Below, piece by piece: positions 35,901-48,230 of a stretch of 64,000 nucleotides of DNA. How positions within the stretch are numbered: the first letter of the stretch is position 1; every line of letters begins with the position of its first letter. Source of the DNA: Oxyruncus cristatus (Eukaryota; Chordata; Aves; Passeriformes; Cotingidae); contig VXAY01004333.1 of NCBI GenBank assembly GCA_013399855.1, positions 62,001-126,000 on the forward strand, given 5' to 3'. Under the pieces are notes generated by a model. The model was not told the DNA's origin, made no database searches, and saw nothing but the letters and a program-made list of their open reading frames with translations. The position numbers were made by a program, and so were the translations under genes.

Positions 35901-36700
35901 ACTCTTATTATACTCATTTCTGTGTGACTCACTGAAGTATTCCCTGCTGGAATATCATTCAGAGGCAGCTTATCCCTGTAAAAAGCTCTTCATTTATTTA
36001 AAGTTTCTTAGGATAAAGCCTCATGTGCTACAGAAATCATTATAGTAAGCACTTTCTATATGTCAGAGTTCACCCAACCTTTCAAACTAACAAAAGAATA
36101 TTGCCTTTTTCCCTGCCCCTTTTTCTTTAGGTCAGTGTTCACCCTTCCAACACAGTGTTCAAATAAACAGGTTCTGTTTGCAGCTCTTCGATGGAACAGG
36201 GGGGGAATAGAGAAAAAGTGATTTCTACAAGTTGTCATTACCTCAGTGTGGAGGAAAAAACATCACAGTGTTGTGCCTGAGAATCTTTCCGGGGCTGCTG
36301 CAGCCTGAGTCAGGGACTGAGGTGAGGACTAATCCAGCCCATGAGGATCACAGACATACTTCACAGGGTCTTTTTTCTCCCCTCAGCCTGTGGTTTCTGC
36401 AAGCTCAGCAGTAAAGAGGGTAAGAACAGGGAAATATAAATGTATGCTTTTTAAAACATTCTGTGTATACTATCTTAAAGCTTCCCCAGAATATTTGCAG
36501 AAGTTGTTCAAAACCTTTTTCCCTTCCTTTCTCAGTTGGAGTTCTGATTTTGGCCAAAAAGAGATTTTTTCAATAAAAATGAAAATGTTTTATTCAAAAG
36601 CCCTTACAGCAGAAAATCTTTTTGTTTGCTGAATTAAAACCAAGCTATTTTACTTCAGAAACTCCGTCCTTGGCTTGTTTAAAATCTCCATGGAAAATAA

Positions 36701-36735
36701 TTTGGGGGTTTTTTGGGTTGGTTTTTTTTTTTTTT
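36701..36735. repeat. G/T-rich low-complexity tract
   Basis: TTTGGGGGTTTTTTGGGTTG followed by a T run. Simple sequence of the same strand-asymmetric type as at 28624 and 41950. Confidence 0.9.
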
Positions 36736-38181
36736 CAACAGCTAAACTAATAATGTGTAGTAGACTCTTAGGAATATTATATTGTTGTTAAAATGCCTTA
36801 GCAAATGAAGCCTTCCCTAATCTGTGATTTCATCTCATTACCTCTGGGCACACTAGCCCCAGCAGTACTCAAAAGCCATTCACTGTGCTGAAACCAGACT
36901 GAACCCTGCTGTAACTCCTGCAACTCGGCGAGTGAATTTGCCCTCTGAAATCTCCAAGGCAATTTAGCAAACCTTATTTGCAGAAGGGATCAGGTGAGAA
37001 ATGGTTGCTGTTCTATTTAATCTCATTCAGTTTGCCAGTTGAGATGGCACTGTTGATCCCCCTGTTCTGCAGCAGGATTTTCAGTGCATTGTGGAGATCA
37101 GGCACGTGAAGGTCACACCCCCCCCACTTCAGCTGTGTGGTTTTTACCTCCGGAAATACGAACTTCTCAAAAAAGGCAGGAGTGTTATTGTTACTTATAT
37201 TTATGCCTTGAAAGAGCTGCCACTATGTAGTAAATTACAGTGTTTACACGTAAGTTTGAGACCTTGTAACAAAAATAGAGAATTTTCTTAATCCTGTTTG
37301 TCAGAGGCAAAGACTAAGTGTAGATGATCCACTCTAAGAAAAATTGAAAGAGTGTCTGGATTTGATCCCAACCTGACAGAAGTGCTAAACTGAGGATGAA
37401 GCTATTCCCTCTTAAAGCCGAGCCAGAGAGTCTCCTGGAAACCATTATGGCTATTGATAAATTCTGTAGAGATCCCTAACAGATGAAAATACAGCACACA
37501 TAACATCCAGAGAGATATAAATGAAGTCAAGCAGAATTCCTAGACATTCCTGGAACTGTTGCACAGAGAAGTCTTTGTGGTGGTGTGAATAAAAAGTATT
37601 TAACCTCTGGCAAAAGCAGTTTGCAAGTACCACACGTTTCAGAGTAGATGATAGCTTTTTACAACTGGTTAAGGGAGAAGCTGTGACATTCCACCCACCA
37701 TAACCCCAGGCACTCTCCAGGGACTGGGCAGTGCATCTGGGACTCCTGAAGAGTCTTTTGCATTGTAGCCTGATGCCATTGCTGGGAACAAGCTTCTGCC
37801 AGATGTGGAGCTCAGGTTTAGAAGGTGCAGCTGAAAGAACGAGTGCGGCTATATTGGTCATGTCTATTACCAGGGGGAAAGGAGGGCAGTGACTACTGAG
37901 ACTACATGAGTTCAGAGGTAACAGGGCTAAAGATAATAGGTCACATCTCTGTCATTAGTAGTAGAAATCTGGGACTGCTGTTGTGTGTGGGCAAATATTA
38001 ACACGTGTTTTATAAGATAAGATATATTTTATAAGAAAAATATGGCATATACACTGATTCTTTTTGCCTAATGTGAAAAGGAACTCTGTGCTAGTGCTCG
38101 TTCCCTTTAATATGGTATATCAGAAGGCAGCCACGAGCTAGCTAATTTATTCCAACGAGAAAAATTATAGAAAGGAGGCGA

Positions 38182-38223
38182 TATTTTTGTAGAAGTGTTG
38201 TAGAAGTATTTTTGTAGAAGTGT
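38182..38223. repeat. 25-bp tandem repeat, about 1.7 copies
   Basis: TATTTTTGTAGAAGTGT occurs at 38182-38198 and again at 38207-38223 (period 25), with the related TGTAGAAG between. A small recent duplication. Confidence 0.9.
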
Positions 38224-41200
38224 TTCAGTATAGAAATTTAAAACCCAGCACTATTTAGATGTCTCTGAGCTATTGCAGGCTGCTCAGGCTGACGTGAAGG
38301 AAGCTTCCTAAGATTAGTTTGAGTACACAGTGGGTTTTGCCATATCTGACTGTAGTGGAAATTGATCTCCAAAAATTTATAGCATCTGTCTCAGGGTTCA
38401 AATCTGTTTGACATGTAGGAAGAGCCTGGATGGTTAAATGAAGCTTCAAAGGTGACAAGCGTGTTTTGAACTTTAAAGATACTTGTAGGAGTACAGAAGT
38501 AAGTCTTCTAATCAAAGCATTTGAGAAGTGTAACAGGAAAAGGTACATGATTACATGTTTATTAAGATTTTGCTACTTAAATTCACACACTTATGGCAGA
38601 AAAGAAAATGTGTTTCTTGCTTATGGCTGAGACTTTTAAAGCCTTACGGTCAGCAAATGCTGAAATGTAGTTTATGTTACTGCCTCTGGAAGTGATTACT
38701 GTGAGAAGTCACTGTAATCAGCAATATGTAGCCTTACTCCCAGCAGGAGGTGGAAGTGCTTTTTTGGTTTGGAAAAATTCAAGAGCTGACTTCAAAACAA
38801 GTTGTTCTACATATATTACTATGCAGGAGTCAGGATTTGGCTACTACATGCTCTGTAAAAAGCCCCAGACGAATTTGCTGTGAGTGTCTAAAAATTTGTT
38901 TTTTCCTAGGAAAAATCTCATAGTGAACAAAAGTGGAACGGTACAGACAGGCCATACATAACAGTGCTGCGAAAATAGTTCCCTGTTCTTACCTGAGAGA
39001 GGAGCAGAAGGACAAAAAAGGGTTAAAAACTTCACAAATCTGTCAGCCATTCCTGGAGTACCGCTGTTTCATACAGCATGGTGCTCTCACCACGATTTAT
39101 GCTCTGCCTTTGCTGTCTTTTTTAGCCAAGTGTAGAAACAGACCCTTACTTACTCTGAGGTATTGGGGAATAGATGTATTAAGAAAATTATAGTGATAAA
39201 TTGCCTGCTTTGATATGTACAACCTTTGAAAAGGGACTTGCTTCCAGAAAGTGATATGATGTTCTGCCCTGTGCCCCAGATTTTCCTACCCTAGAAGTCA
39301 AGCTAGAAGTCTCCAAACAAAATAAAATTCATAAATAAATGTCTTCCCTGGGGAAATGCCACACCAAGCATGGCTCCTGTTCCCCAAAGAAGGCCACTGC
39401 TGACATTCCTTTGATGGGCACCAAGATGATTTGAATGTCTTTGAATGTGTTTTTCTATTTAATTCTCTTTTTTTTCCTGCTGCTGAGCTCTCTCACTATC
39501 TGTGGCTCTGGTCTTGCTCATCTGAATTCAATTTATCTTGTGGTTTTGAGAACTGCAGTAGTTAATGCTGAAATCCACGAAGGCCGATAATGAGTTACAA
39601 ATCCTTTCAGTAAATTCTTCTGCAAGGAGCACAGTGCTTGAGAAAGGTCCTGAGGAGACAGGATTGGGCCCCAAAGTCTCCCCCTGCCATGCTTGTGTAC
39701 GAAGCTCTACCAAGGCAGTATTCCCTTAATTCAGTGAGGTGCTCCCTTGTATGTGGAGGACTCGACAGGACGTGGCCACAGCTTTTGATGCACCTGGCTG
39801 CTCTTCTTGGCTGTGCTGATGAGCTGCTGGCCAGCTGCTCGGCCTCTCCACGCTTTGTCTACCTCTGCAGAACAGGGACGGTGCTACCAGCAATCACAGC
39901 ATGCCTTTGAAAAGTGCTCTGGAGGGAAAGGGAGAGCAGCTGGACAGTTATTCTTAGAAATATATGGTGAAATATCCTTTAAATGATGGGATCATATTAA
40001 AATTATTTTTTTAATGTGCTTCAGTGTAAAGCTTGATTAGCTAGTAGCCAGAGCAATGCAAGGGAGGACTGCTTCTGAGTACTGCTATTAATTATGTATT
40101 ATCATTTATTAATAATAGATACTGCTTTTTTAGACAGGCAAAGGAGCTTGGAGCTAGTTAAATGTGCCTAAGAAAACGATTCCTACAGGAAGGGGTTGAA
40201 ACAGGCAGGAATTTCACTTGGGGATCAGCACAAACACAGTCCTGCAGTTTGTTATTGTATCTGACAGTGAAGCTATTGTGGGGCATGAACAGAGGGAAAG
40301 GGAAACACAACCACAGCTGGAATTTTCCCTTCTGCACACTACTGCCTCCCTTGTTATGCCTCTTTAGAACTGGCACAGCTACTGCAGAAGTAAGTGCTGG
40401 GTGCAGTAGCCTCCCAAAGGTTGCTCTGTGAGGGTGAACTTCTATGTCTGACACAGCAGCAGGTGAGCTGGGATCCCAGCTTTTTCACTTGTGTTCACGT
40501 GAGCATTGATTTCTTTTTGCCTGATCCTTTTGACCTGGAGGAGAGCCCAAGCTAAAAATCCCATTTACAAGCACTGTGCACTCATGATCTGGATGGAAAG
40601 AGCCTGTGTCTCAGACATTGTGGAAGAGGTGCCTCTAGAGCTCCTTGTGGTTTGGCACAACTCTACATTGGTTTTAGAAGCCAGCAGAATGGCTGAGGGG
40701 CTGAGCTATAGAAAAAAAAGGTTATTGAAGTAATTTGAAGTTTTAATGCTGAGAATGAGAGGTAAATCTAGAGGTGTTTCTGTTGTCTCTTTCTAACAAA
40801 CATTAATAGTAACCAGGGAATCCCACTCGGGCACAGAATTCAACCCCTCCAAGCGGTTTCTCATGACCTCTTGTTTTGGATGGTGACTTTTAGCCATGTT
40901 TTGGTTAAAGTTCCTTTTAAGTTACCTGTTGCCTTTCAAGAAACTTGATGGCTTTGTGAAACTATCAAGTGAATGACAACTCCTAAAGCCCCTGATCATC
41001 TTCCTCTATGAGGTTCAATGATTGTTAACAATGCAGAATACTGGAAGATGTCACTGCAGACTTCACTAACCACATATATCAAATATTCAGCATCCTTTCT
41101 TCCTTAAGGAACTGACAAGACCATCCTTCAAGTTAGACTGGATAAATAATGAGAGCATTGCTTCTATTTTTCATAAGTCAATATAATAATGTGTCAAATA

Positions 41201-41949
41201 ATAAATATGTTCTCTATAAAAGATTTTATTGCTTGTGCTACAGGGAATTTATTACTTCACTAATAATAATATTTAAGAGATGTATGTGCTATTTTATAAT
41301 TGCATAAAGTGAGATAAAATAGCAGTGTAATGAAGACAGTGTTTTTCAGGGCTAAAAGAGAGCTGTGCCATAAGAGATATGAAGTAACAGTATTATCATG
41401 AGACATCAGTTAATGTGTGAGCCACTACCTGAGTGGGGATTGGAGGCAGGAAACATGTTTTACAAAAGCCAGTTGAAGGCTTACACATTCTAAGTTTCAG
41501 GTAGATCCTGAAGAAGGTAGCCTAGAATGCAGGTGGTATTTCTGGTTATGTCCTTTCACAGAGATATGGAGGTGTTTTCATGAGTTATCACAGTGCTTTG
41601 TTACTCAAGTGAAAACTCCCACTCTTAACAAAAGCATTTCGTGATGCCAAAAAGGTGTTCCTGCAGCCCTTATGTTCTGTGCTGTAATAACTTCAGCATG
41701 TCTGCGACCATTTCCCTCTGAGAACCACTCTGGCATCCCTTGAGGTAAAGCATCACGGACATATGGTTGTTCACAAGCCTCAAACTAGAACTGCTGCCAT
41801 GGGTGAAGGTATATTTCTTGTGTTTATCCATCCCAACTAGTGATTTTGGAAGGAGGTAGTCAGAATAGAGAACGAAAGAAACAAACAAAAAAGATAGGAT
41901 GTATTTTGAAAGCTTTGTAGCATTCCAAGTTTGGGTTTAATACTGAAAT
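38224..41949. other. Non-coding intergenic sequence
   Basis: No gene or known repeat recognised. Composition rises slightly in GC at about 39640-39920, with several short open frames on both strands, but no splice-bounded or conserved-looking exon. Confidence 0.55.
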
Positions 41950-42128
41950 GAAGATTTTTCTTTTGTGTTTTTGTTTGTTTGTTTGATTGATTTTTGGTTT
42001 TTTGTTTGTTTTGTTTTGGGGTTTTTTGTTGGTTTTTGGTTTTTTTGAGTTGTTTGTTTTTTGGTTTGGTTTTTCGGGGTGTCTTTCTCTTTTTTTCTTT
42101 TTTTTCTTTTTTTTTCTTTTTTTTTAAT
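41950..42128. repeat. Long T/G-rich then T/C-rich low-complexity tract
   Basis: About 180 bases almost devoid of A on the plus strand. Repeated GTTTGTTTG/GGTTTTTTG motifs pass into CTTTTTTTCTTTTTTTTCTT at the right. The minus-strand frame through it is only K/T/N/Q-rich. It is the longest such tract in the window. Confidence 0.95.
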
Positions 42129-45100
42129 TAATAAGAGCCCTGCAGACATTTTGCTCTAATTGGAAGCTGCAAATAACAGAGCAAGAAAAGAAATGAAACA
42201 GAATAGAGAGCTGCAATAGGGAGCCAATACTGTGGGTGGGCCTTTCACAGAGCTAAAGAAATGAAGAAAAAAATGAGAAAGTCAACTATCTCTGAGGGAT
42301 TTTCCCCCCAAAAGCTTCTGTGCAGTGGGAATTCAGCTACGAGCAGTTGAGGAGGCAATAACCTGAATGACAAATGTGCTGAAAAAAATCTATGGCACAG
42401 TATTGCTTTCTTTGTGCTGGAAGCTTCAGGGACTGAATTCTGTAGTGCTTTTTTTTAGTGGCAGTGAGCTTTGTTCACCTGATGTGGCAGAATTTGCAAC
42501 TCATTTTGGAGTAGTAAGGTTCACGTTGGTGCACTTGCCATGCAGCGCCTGCCTGTGCTGGCCTCAGCTCTTAAGGCTGCTGATTCATTGGTGTTGCTGA
42601 TAAAATCAAACAAATAAGAGGGTTCAGCAGAACCCATCTAAATTAGGAAACTCTTCAGAGAGGCTTTTGATTAGTAGTTAGTTTGATTATGGTTGATTCA
42701 ATTATTACTACGTTTTTACTCTATTATTTTCCTGTCTATGATAGCTATGCTTTTAAAAGGAGATATCAAAAGTCTTTTAGATGTCATACTACATGTCAGA
42801 GATTTTAAGACTTGAGCAGTAATAAAGGCATAAAACTGCAGCTTTATTGCTTAAGCGCTGAGCTGGTGGTTTGATCAGATTAGCACTATATGGGCCTTTC
42901 TTTTAAAACACTGGCAAATACGACTGCAGAGCCATATATCACAACTGAATTATATGCCAGGGATCAGGATTTTTGCAGAATGGTTTGGACTATTCTTAGA
43001 ATGGCCAAGCTCAAATAGCTTCTTTTAGTGTAATGGTTTATGTATGGGTCTCTGACAGATACATAGCTCAAGGCTAGGCTTTTCCTGCTGTATCTAGACT
43101 TCTAAATACACATTTCGAAGGTGCTGAGTTGCTTAAGGGACCCCTTGCACTTCATGTGAACTGGTGGCATTCAGCTGAACTGATAGCACTAGAGGAATTT
43201 TGAAAGTGTGTTTGTGTGTTTCCCTAGTGCTGGTCTTTTCTAACACATCCAAATTTTAAAATCTTGACTCATATTTATTTACCAATCTCCAAGAGTTAAT
43301 TGCTTCCTCGTGGAAATCCCAGAACAAAATGTACTCCCTACACTGTGCTTGGAGAGAAGAAGAATACACGTTTCTTGAGGTATCTTTCTTTTTCTGAGGT
43401 CTTTTATTACTGATGTTGTCATTCGATTAATTTTTTTACTTCTCACTGGTACAGGTGAATGAGGAAGAAGTAATGACCTCTCCTCAAACTTGCTTTAGAA
43501 AATCTGGGCAATTAAATAAACACATGAACTGGCAATCAGAAGGCACATTTGTGGAGTGACCTCTATGGCTGTGGCCACAAACAACCCAAGCAGTTGGCCG
43601 CCTGTGTGGGACAGCTCATCTCCAGAATAGGCTTGTCACAATAGGAGAACCCTCTTCCTCTCTTGGGAAGGGTCCACTAGATCATTCTAACTGCCAGATC
43701 ATATCTGATGATGGTTTAGGGAGAGCGCAGCTGAAATTGGTAAATGCGGGACAGAGATGATGTTCAGGTAGTTCATTGGTGGAAAGGAGCACGCTGGAGC
43801 ACCAGGGAATGCTCCTGGACATGGTCTATCAATGAGGCCTAAATGGGTAGTGTGTGCTGATGCTCTCTTGCACTTGGCAACCATATCTATATGGCAAGCG
43901 GAGTCAGAAAAGCTCATCTCTAACTCTACCTCAAAAGCAGGTAGGTTGTTTGATCCTCATCAAGGTAGCTGTCACTGTACCTCTGGCTTAAGACATGGGG
44001 AAAATTACATTTCTTAAATGACTTATAATCATGTTGCTTCTACTGCTATTACTACCACTTAGGGGCAGTCTGTCGGTCTGCACAATCTGGCTGTAACCAC
44101 TACTGCTGCTCCAGACAAGGACTGTTGCAATTTCAATGTCACCTCATGGGCATGAAGCCAGTTTGACAATGTTAATTCTCAGAAGTTTGACTACTCTTCC
44201 CATTATATCAACACACGCAAATGTTAGTAGTGGTTGTAAAATTATGCAGCCTTAAAAAAAAAAATCCACACACATGCCAGTTCTATTATAGAGCCCATCT
44301 GTGCATCTACTGGTTTAAAACAGAAAAAAATCCCTTGCCTAGCATGTTGATCAACTAATTATTATAAACTACATCTCGCAGTAACATTCTGTTTCCATGG
44401 TGTACAGCTGTTTCTGTTGCTCTGTTTCTTTCTCATTTTTGTATCTTTTCCCAGTCATCCTTCTCAGTGCTTTGTAGAGAGTGGAAGAATTGATGAAGTC
44501 TTCAAAATATTTGATCTGTAGTCTTGATCCAAAACAGTGCGCTCAGTAACAGTCTTTCAAATTAATTCAGTGGACTTCAGATCAGTATCTAATCATAAAA
44601 GACAAAGAGCATGGAAATTTACCCCACAAAGCTACAGATTTTTTTTCTTCTTTTGAAGGCCCTAAGGGATTTAAATGTGCTTCTCAGGCTGTCCTGTGGT
44701 GTGGGAGGATCAGATGGATGCTTCAGCAGCATCAGAGCTGGCGTATGGAGCTCTGGTCCCTGTTGGGTCAGGTCGGGGTTTCACAAGCTGTTGTGCACAG
44801 CAACCAGACTTGCTCCATCTCTGTCTACGTACCCCTCCTCCTTGCCAGGCTCCTCATGCGGTTGGACTAACATAGTGACTGGTAGAATCCCACCCTAAAT
44901 GGGCATAGGGAACCACTTTGGGTTGTGAGTCCTTGTTTCCTTCCTATCCCCCAAAGTTCAATGCTCCTTTTTAAGGTGGACTCTTCCCCTTACCGGTTTT
45001 ACAGTTTATCCATGGAAAGGGCCATATTGGCAGACTGAAGACAGACATCATGGGGTGAGGAGCAGGGCAGTCAGGGGAATAAGCCAGGAACTGTTTGCAG

Positions 45101-45181
45101 GGTGTTTTCTCCCACCAGTCAATGCAGAAACCAAGGAAATGGAGTGTAGCCAAAAGACTAAATTATGAGGCTCAGGGTTCA
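42129..45181. other. Non-coding intergenic sequence
   Basis: No gene, RNA or repeat family recognised. Confidence 0.55.
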
Positions 45182-45242
45182 GTGTGAATATTTCTGTGAA
45201 TATTTCCACTGAAATATTTCCACTGAAACTGCTGCTGCTGCT
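45182..45242. repeat. Short compound tandem repeat ending in (CTG)n
   Basis: TGTGAATATTTC-type units recur at 45183-45206, then two ACTGAAATATTTCC-like units, then four CTG triplets plus CT at 45229-45242. Degenerate slippage-type repeat. Confidence 0.8.
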
Positions 45243-47823
45243 CCCAGGAAGGAAGTGTGAGCACAGTCTAACTCTATCAGCCCACATCTCCAAGGCAGAC
45301 CCATCTGGTGGTGGAACTCTTTCAAACGTGAAATAACTTGGAAGTGATTTATGCTGTTACCTAAAATCATGCAGTACTTCCAGAGCTGAATATTCAGCTG
45401 ACTCTGAACCAGGCAGCATTACATCTATGTTTATTTTAGTTGTTTGTCTTTGCAAATCAGCTCAGACAGAAGGCAGAGAAATATCTGCATGAATGATTGC
45501 AAACAAAAAACTGCTGATTTCCCCAAACTCTAGTTAATTGTCCATCCACCAACTCCAGGAAAAACAGATGGAAACTGTGGCCAGAAAAATATTTTTTAAG
45601 ATACAATCCTTGAAACACCAACAAAGAACTTGCAATACAAGTCTGTAGCAATGGCTGTCTTTTGCAGATCTTTAGTATTCAGTCAGAATAGTCAGCAGAG
45701 CAGGGCATACATGACCCTTGGACCTCGCTGCATGCTGGCTGAGAGCCACCAGACTGTTGCACATTATAAACATTGCCTCCTTTTCCCTGGCACTGACAGG
45801 TTTTTCCCACGGTGGGTCAGCACTAGCAGAACCAAAAGCTTTCTGAGGGTTTCTCAAAGAATAAAGTTGTATCTGAGAACTGGAGTCCAAGTGGCAAGCC
45901 AAGGAAAGGCCTCTGCAACAAGTCATCTAGAAAAGATAGAAAACCCTTTGTCTGTGGAGGAAGCTCTTTGCCCTGAGTTTCAAAGGGTATCTCTGAGGAA
46001 ATGCCTATGGAGTCTATGAATATACCCAAGAAATCTTTCTCCTGTCATATTATTACAATTCGGACTGCAATTATATTGCAGTGTAAAAATCAAATCCAAG
46101 ATCTAAGACGCTGTTCCCTGTTGGTTTCTTGGCTGTTCATGTAAGACGGATGAGGAAAGAACATAGAAATGTCCCTATTTGCACTTCTTGTTTGAAGCCT
46201 GTATTGTGCAGTCTAGACAATGGGGGACATAAGTCTGCTTGAAAGAAGTTTACCAAAGATAATCTTTGAGCAATGGCTAGTCTTGAGGCAGGGATCTGAA
46301 GCCTCTGTAGTGCCTGAAGAACTTGCTTAGTGTTTCACTGGAGACTAACCCTCAACATTCATCTGCTGGCCCTAATCTCCAGGCTGCTGATGTGATACAC
46401 ATTCCTCTTCAACTGACGGAAGAAAGAAGCAGTTTTGTACAGTGACTGTGCTGGGGTTGGAACTATTTCTGAATTTAGTGACAAAAAATTATTACAGAAA
46501 ATGGTGGGATACTATTTTTGAAACACCTGCTTTCACTGTTTCAGGTAAGAAGATCCAAGGAGCTTGTGTTCTGAAGTGAGGCCTCTGAGTAAGCCTGTGC
46601 ACTTCAGCCTAATGATTCTTTTTTTCTGAGACAAAAGTAATTTCAGATGCCCTGGGGGCCAGAGAACATCGTCTTCACTTGCCCTTACATATCACAGCTT
46701 ACAGAAAACTTCCCTACAAATTCAAGTTGTGACAGCAAACATCAAAAGCCATGACTACCATATATGCCTCAGGAAGAGAATATGAGACATCAGGGGACAT
46801 GCCTTTGATTTCTTTTTTTTTCTCTACAGTTTTAAATCTCTCCACGGTTTACAATTGCAGGGGTACTCCTGCAATTACTAAGATACTTTCTCCATGAAAG
46901 TAATGATGTTTTCTCCCCACAATTTCAAAGCAGACTTAGATCTTCTCTCCAGTTCCATGAGTAGTTGTAGCTGTTTTAGGTTTCACAAGGAGCTTTTCTT
47001 CCTCTGAGAGTGTTAGGATATTTCTCTATTTCAGCTTCATAGATGTGACCTTCATACCTTTACCATCCAGAAGGTGTGTGTAGCAAGTGCTTACCACGCC
47101 AGGCAGTGATTAGAAATTGGATACCTTCATCCTTAGCCACAAGGCAACCAAACAGTGATGTGTAAGAAAAGGATAAGAATTACATGCTCCACCAAGGCGT
47201 CAGTCACTCAGGAAGCACACCACCTTACTTCATGCACTACTTTTTTCTACTTCAGGCTTTGCTGTTATCACTCACTACATCTTTTTTAAACCTTATAGGT
47301 CACTACATGAGTCATGCCTTTGTTGAGGCCTCCCTTTTTGAAGGAGGATGCTGTTTCATCATGGCTGAAACCAGTCCAAATCCAGCTGGCTATCAGTCCA
47401 TGCTTGTTCCCATCCCAGTTAGTTCTGTTGTCAGGAAGTTGAATGGTTCAAAGAATTGATCTGGCTAAAAACGAGTTTAGTATAAAGTAAAAAATTAATT
47501 TTAAGTTCCTTCTAGTGGCCTATTTTCCAGTTGCTATACTACTTATTGCTGGTAAAAATGAAAAAGTAGGGAGACAGCCTACGAAGACAGAATATCAGGG
47601 TGATTCAGCAACCTGCAATAGGTGTAAGGTCAGGTTAGACACAGCCAGAGTGATTCCATGTTGGCTGTTGGATAGGGATTTTTCAAGACTTGTGGACAGA
47701 GTTTCATTCTGAATGATGGTAAAGAAGCAGAACTCTATGGGGAGGCAGAATTAAAAGTCTTTATCCTTGCCTCCATCAGTGAGATCTGTAGGAATGTCAT
47801 GGAGGTCTTCTGAAGGATGAAAA
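45243..47823. other. Non-coding intergenic sequence
   Basis: No recognisable gene. A plus-strand open frame of 129 codons (45630-46019) overlaps two minus-strand frames over much of the same bases and shows no known domain, so I treat it as chance. Confidence 0.5.
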
Positions 47824-48230
47824 CATAGAATCACAGAATGGTTTGGGTTGGAAGGGACCTTAAAGATCGTCTAGTTCCAACACCCCTGCCGTGGGTAGGG
47901 ACGGCTTCCAGTAGATCAGGTTGCTCAAAGCCCCATCCAACCTGCCCTTGAACACTTCCAGGACTGGGACATCCACAACTTCTCCAGATAACTTGTTTCA
48001 GTGCCTCACCACCCTTAAAGAATTTCTTCCTAATATCTAATCTAAATCTATCTACTTACAGTGTAAAGCCATTCCTCCTTGTCCTATCACTACATGGCCT
48101 TGTAAAAAGTACCTCTCCAGCTCTCTTGCAGGTCACCTTTAGGTAATGGAAGGCTGCTCTAAGGTCTCCCCGGAGCCGCCTTTTCTCCAGACTAAACAAC
48201 CCCAGTTCTCTCAGTCTGTCTTCACTGTCC
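47824..48230 (-). mobile_element. CR1 LINE 3' end, minus strand, copy C
   Basis: About 0.4 kb. On the plus strand it opens with CATAGAAT-CACAGAAT (47824-47839), the complement of two intact ATTCTRTG terminal repeats. Next come GGTTTGGGTTGGAAGGGACC, AGCCCCATCCAACCTGCCCTTGAA (complement of the CR1 tail), AAGAATTTCTTCCTAAT and CTTTTCTCCAGACTAAACAACCCCAG. It is the best-preserved 3' end in the window, so probably the youngest of the CR1 copies. Only untranslated 3' sequence and the extreme C-terminal coding end remain. Confidence 0.97.

Larger units (their letters stand above)
31682..38181. other. Non-coding intergenic sequence
   Basis: No gene recognised. It contains the A/C-rich tract 32899-32970 and the G/T-rich tract 36701-36735. 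Other open frames are short and unconvincing. Confidence 0.55.

Noticed and set aside
37451..37861. 136-codon minus-strand open frame
   Set aside because: No family resemblance and no supporting signals; treated as chance.
45630..46019. 129-codon plus-strand open frame
   Set aside because: Overlaps two minus-strand frames, has no domain and no splice context.
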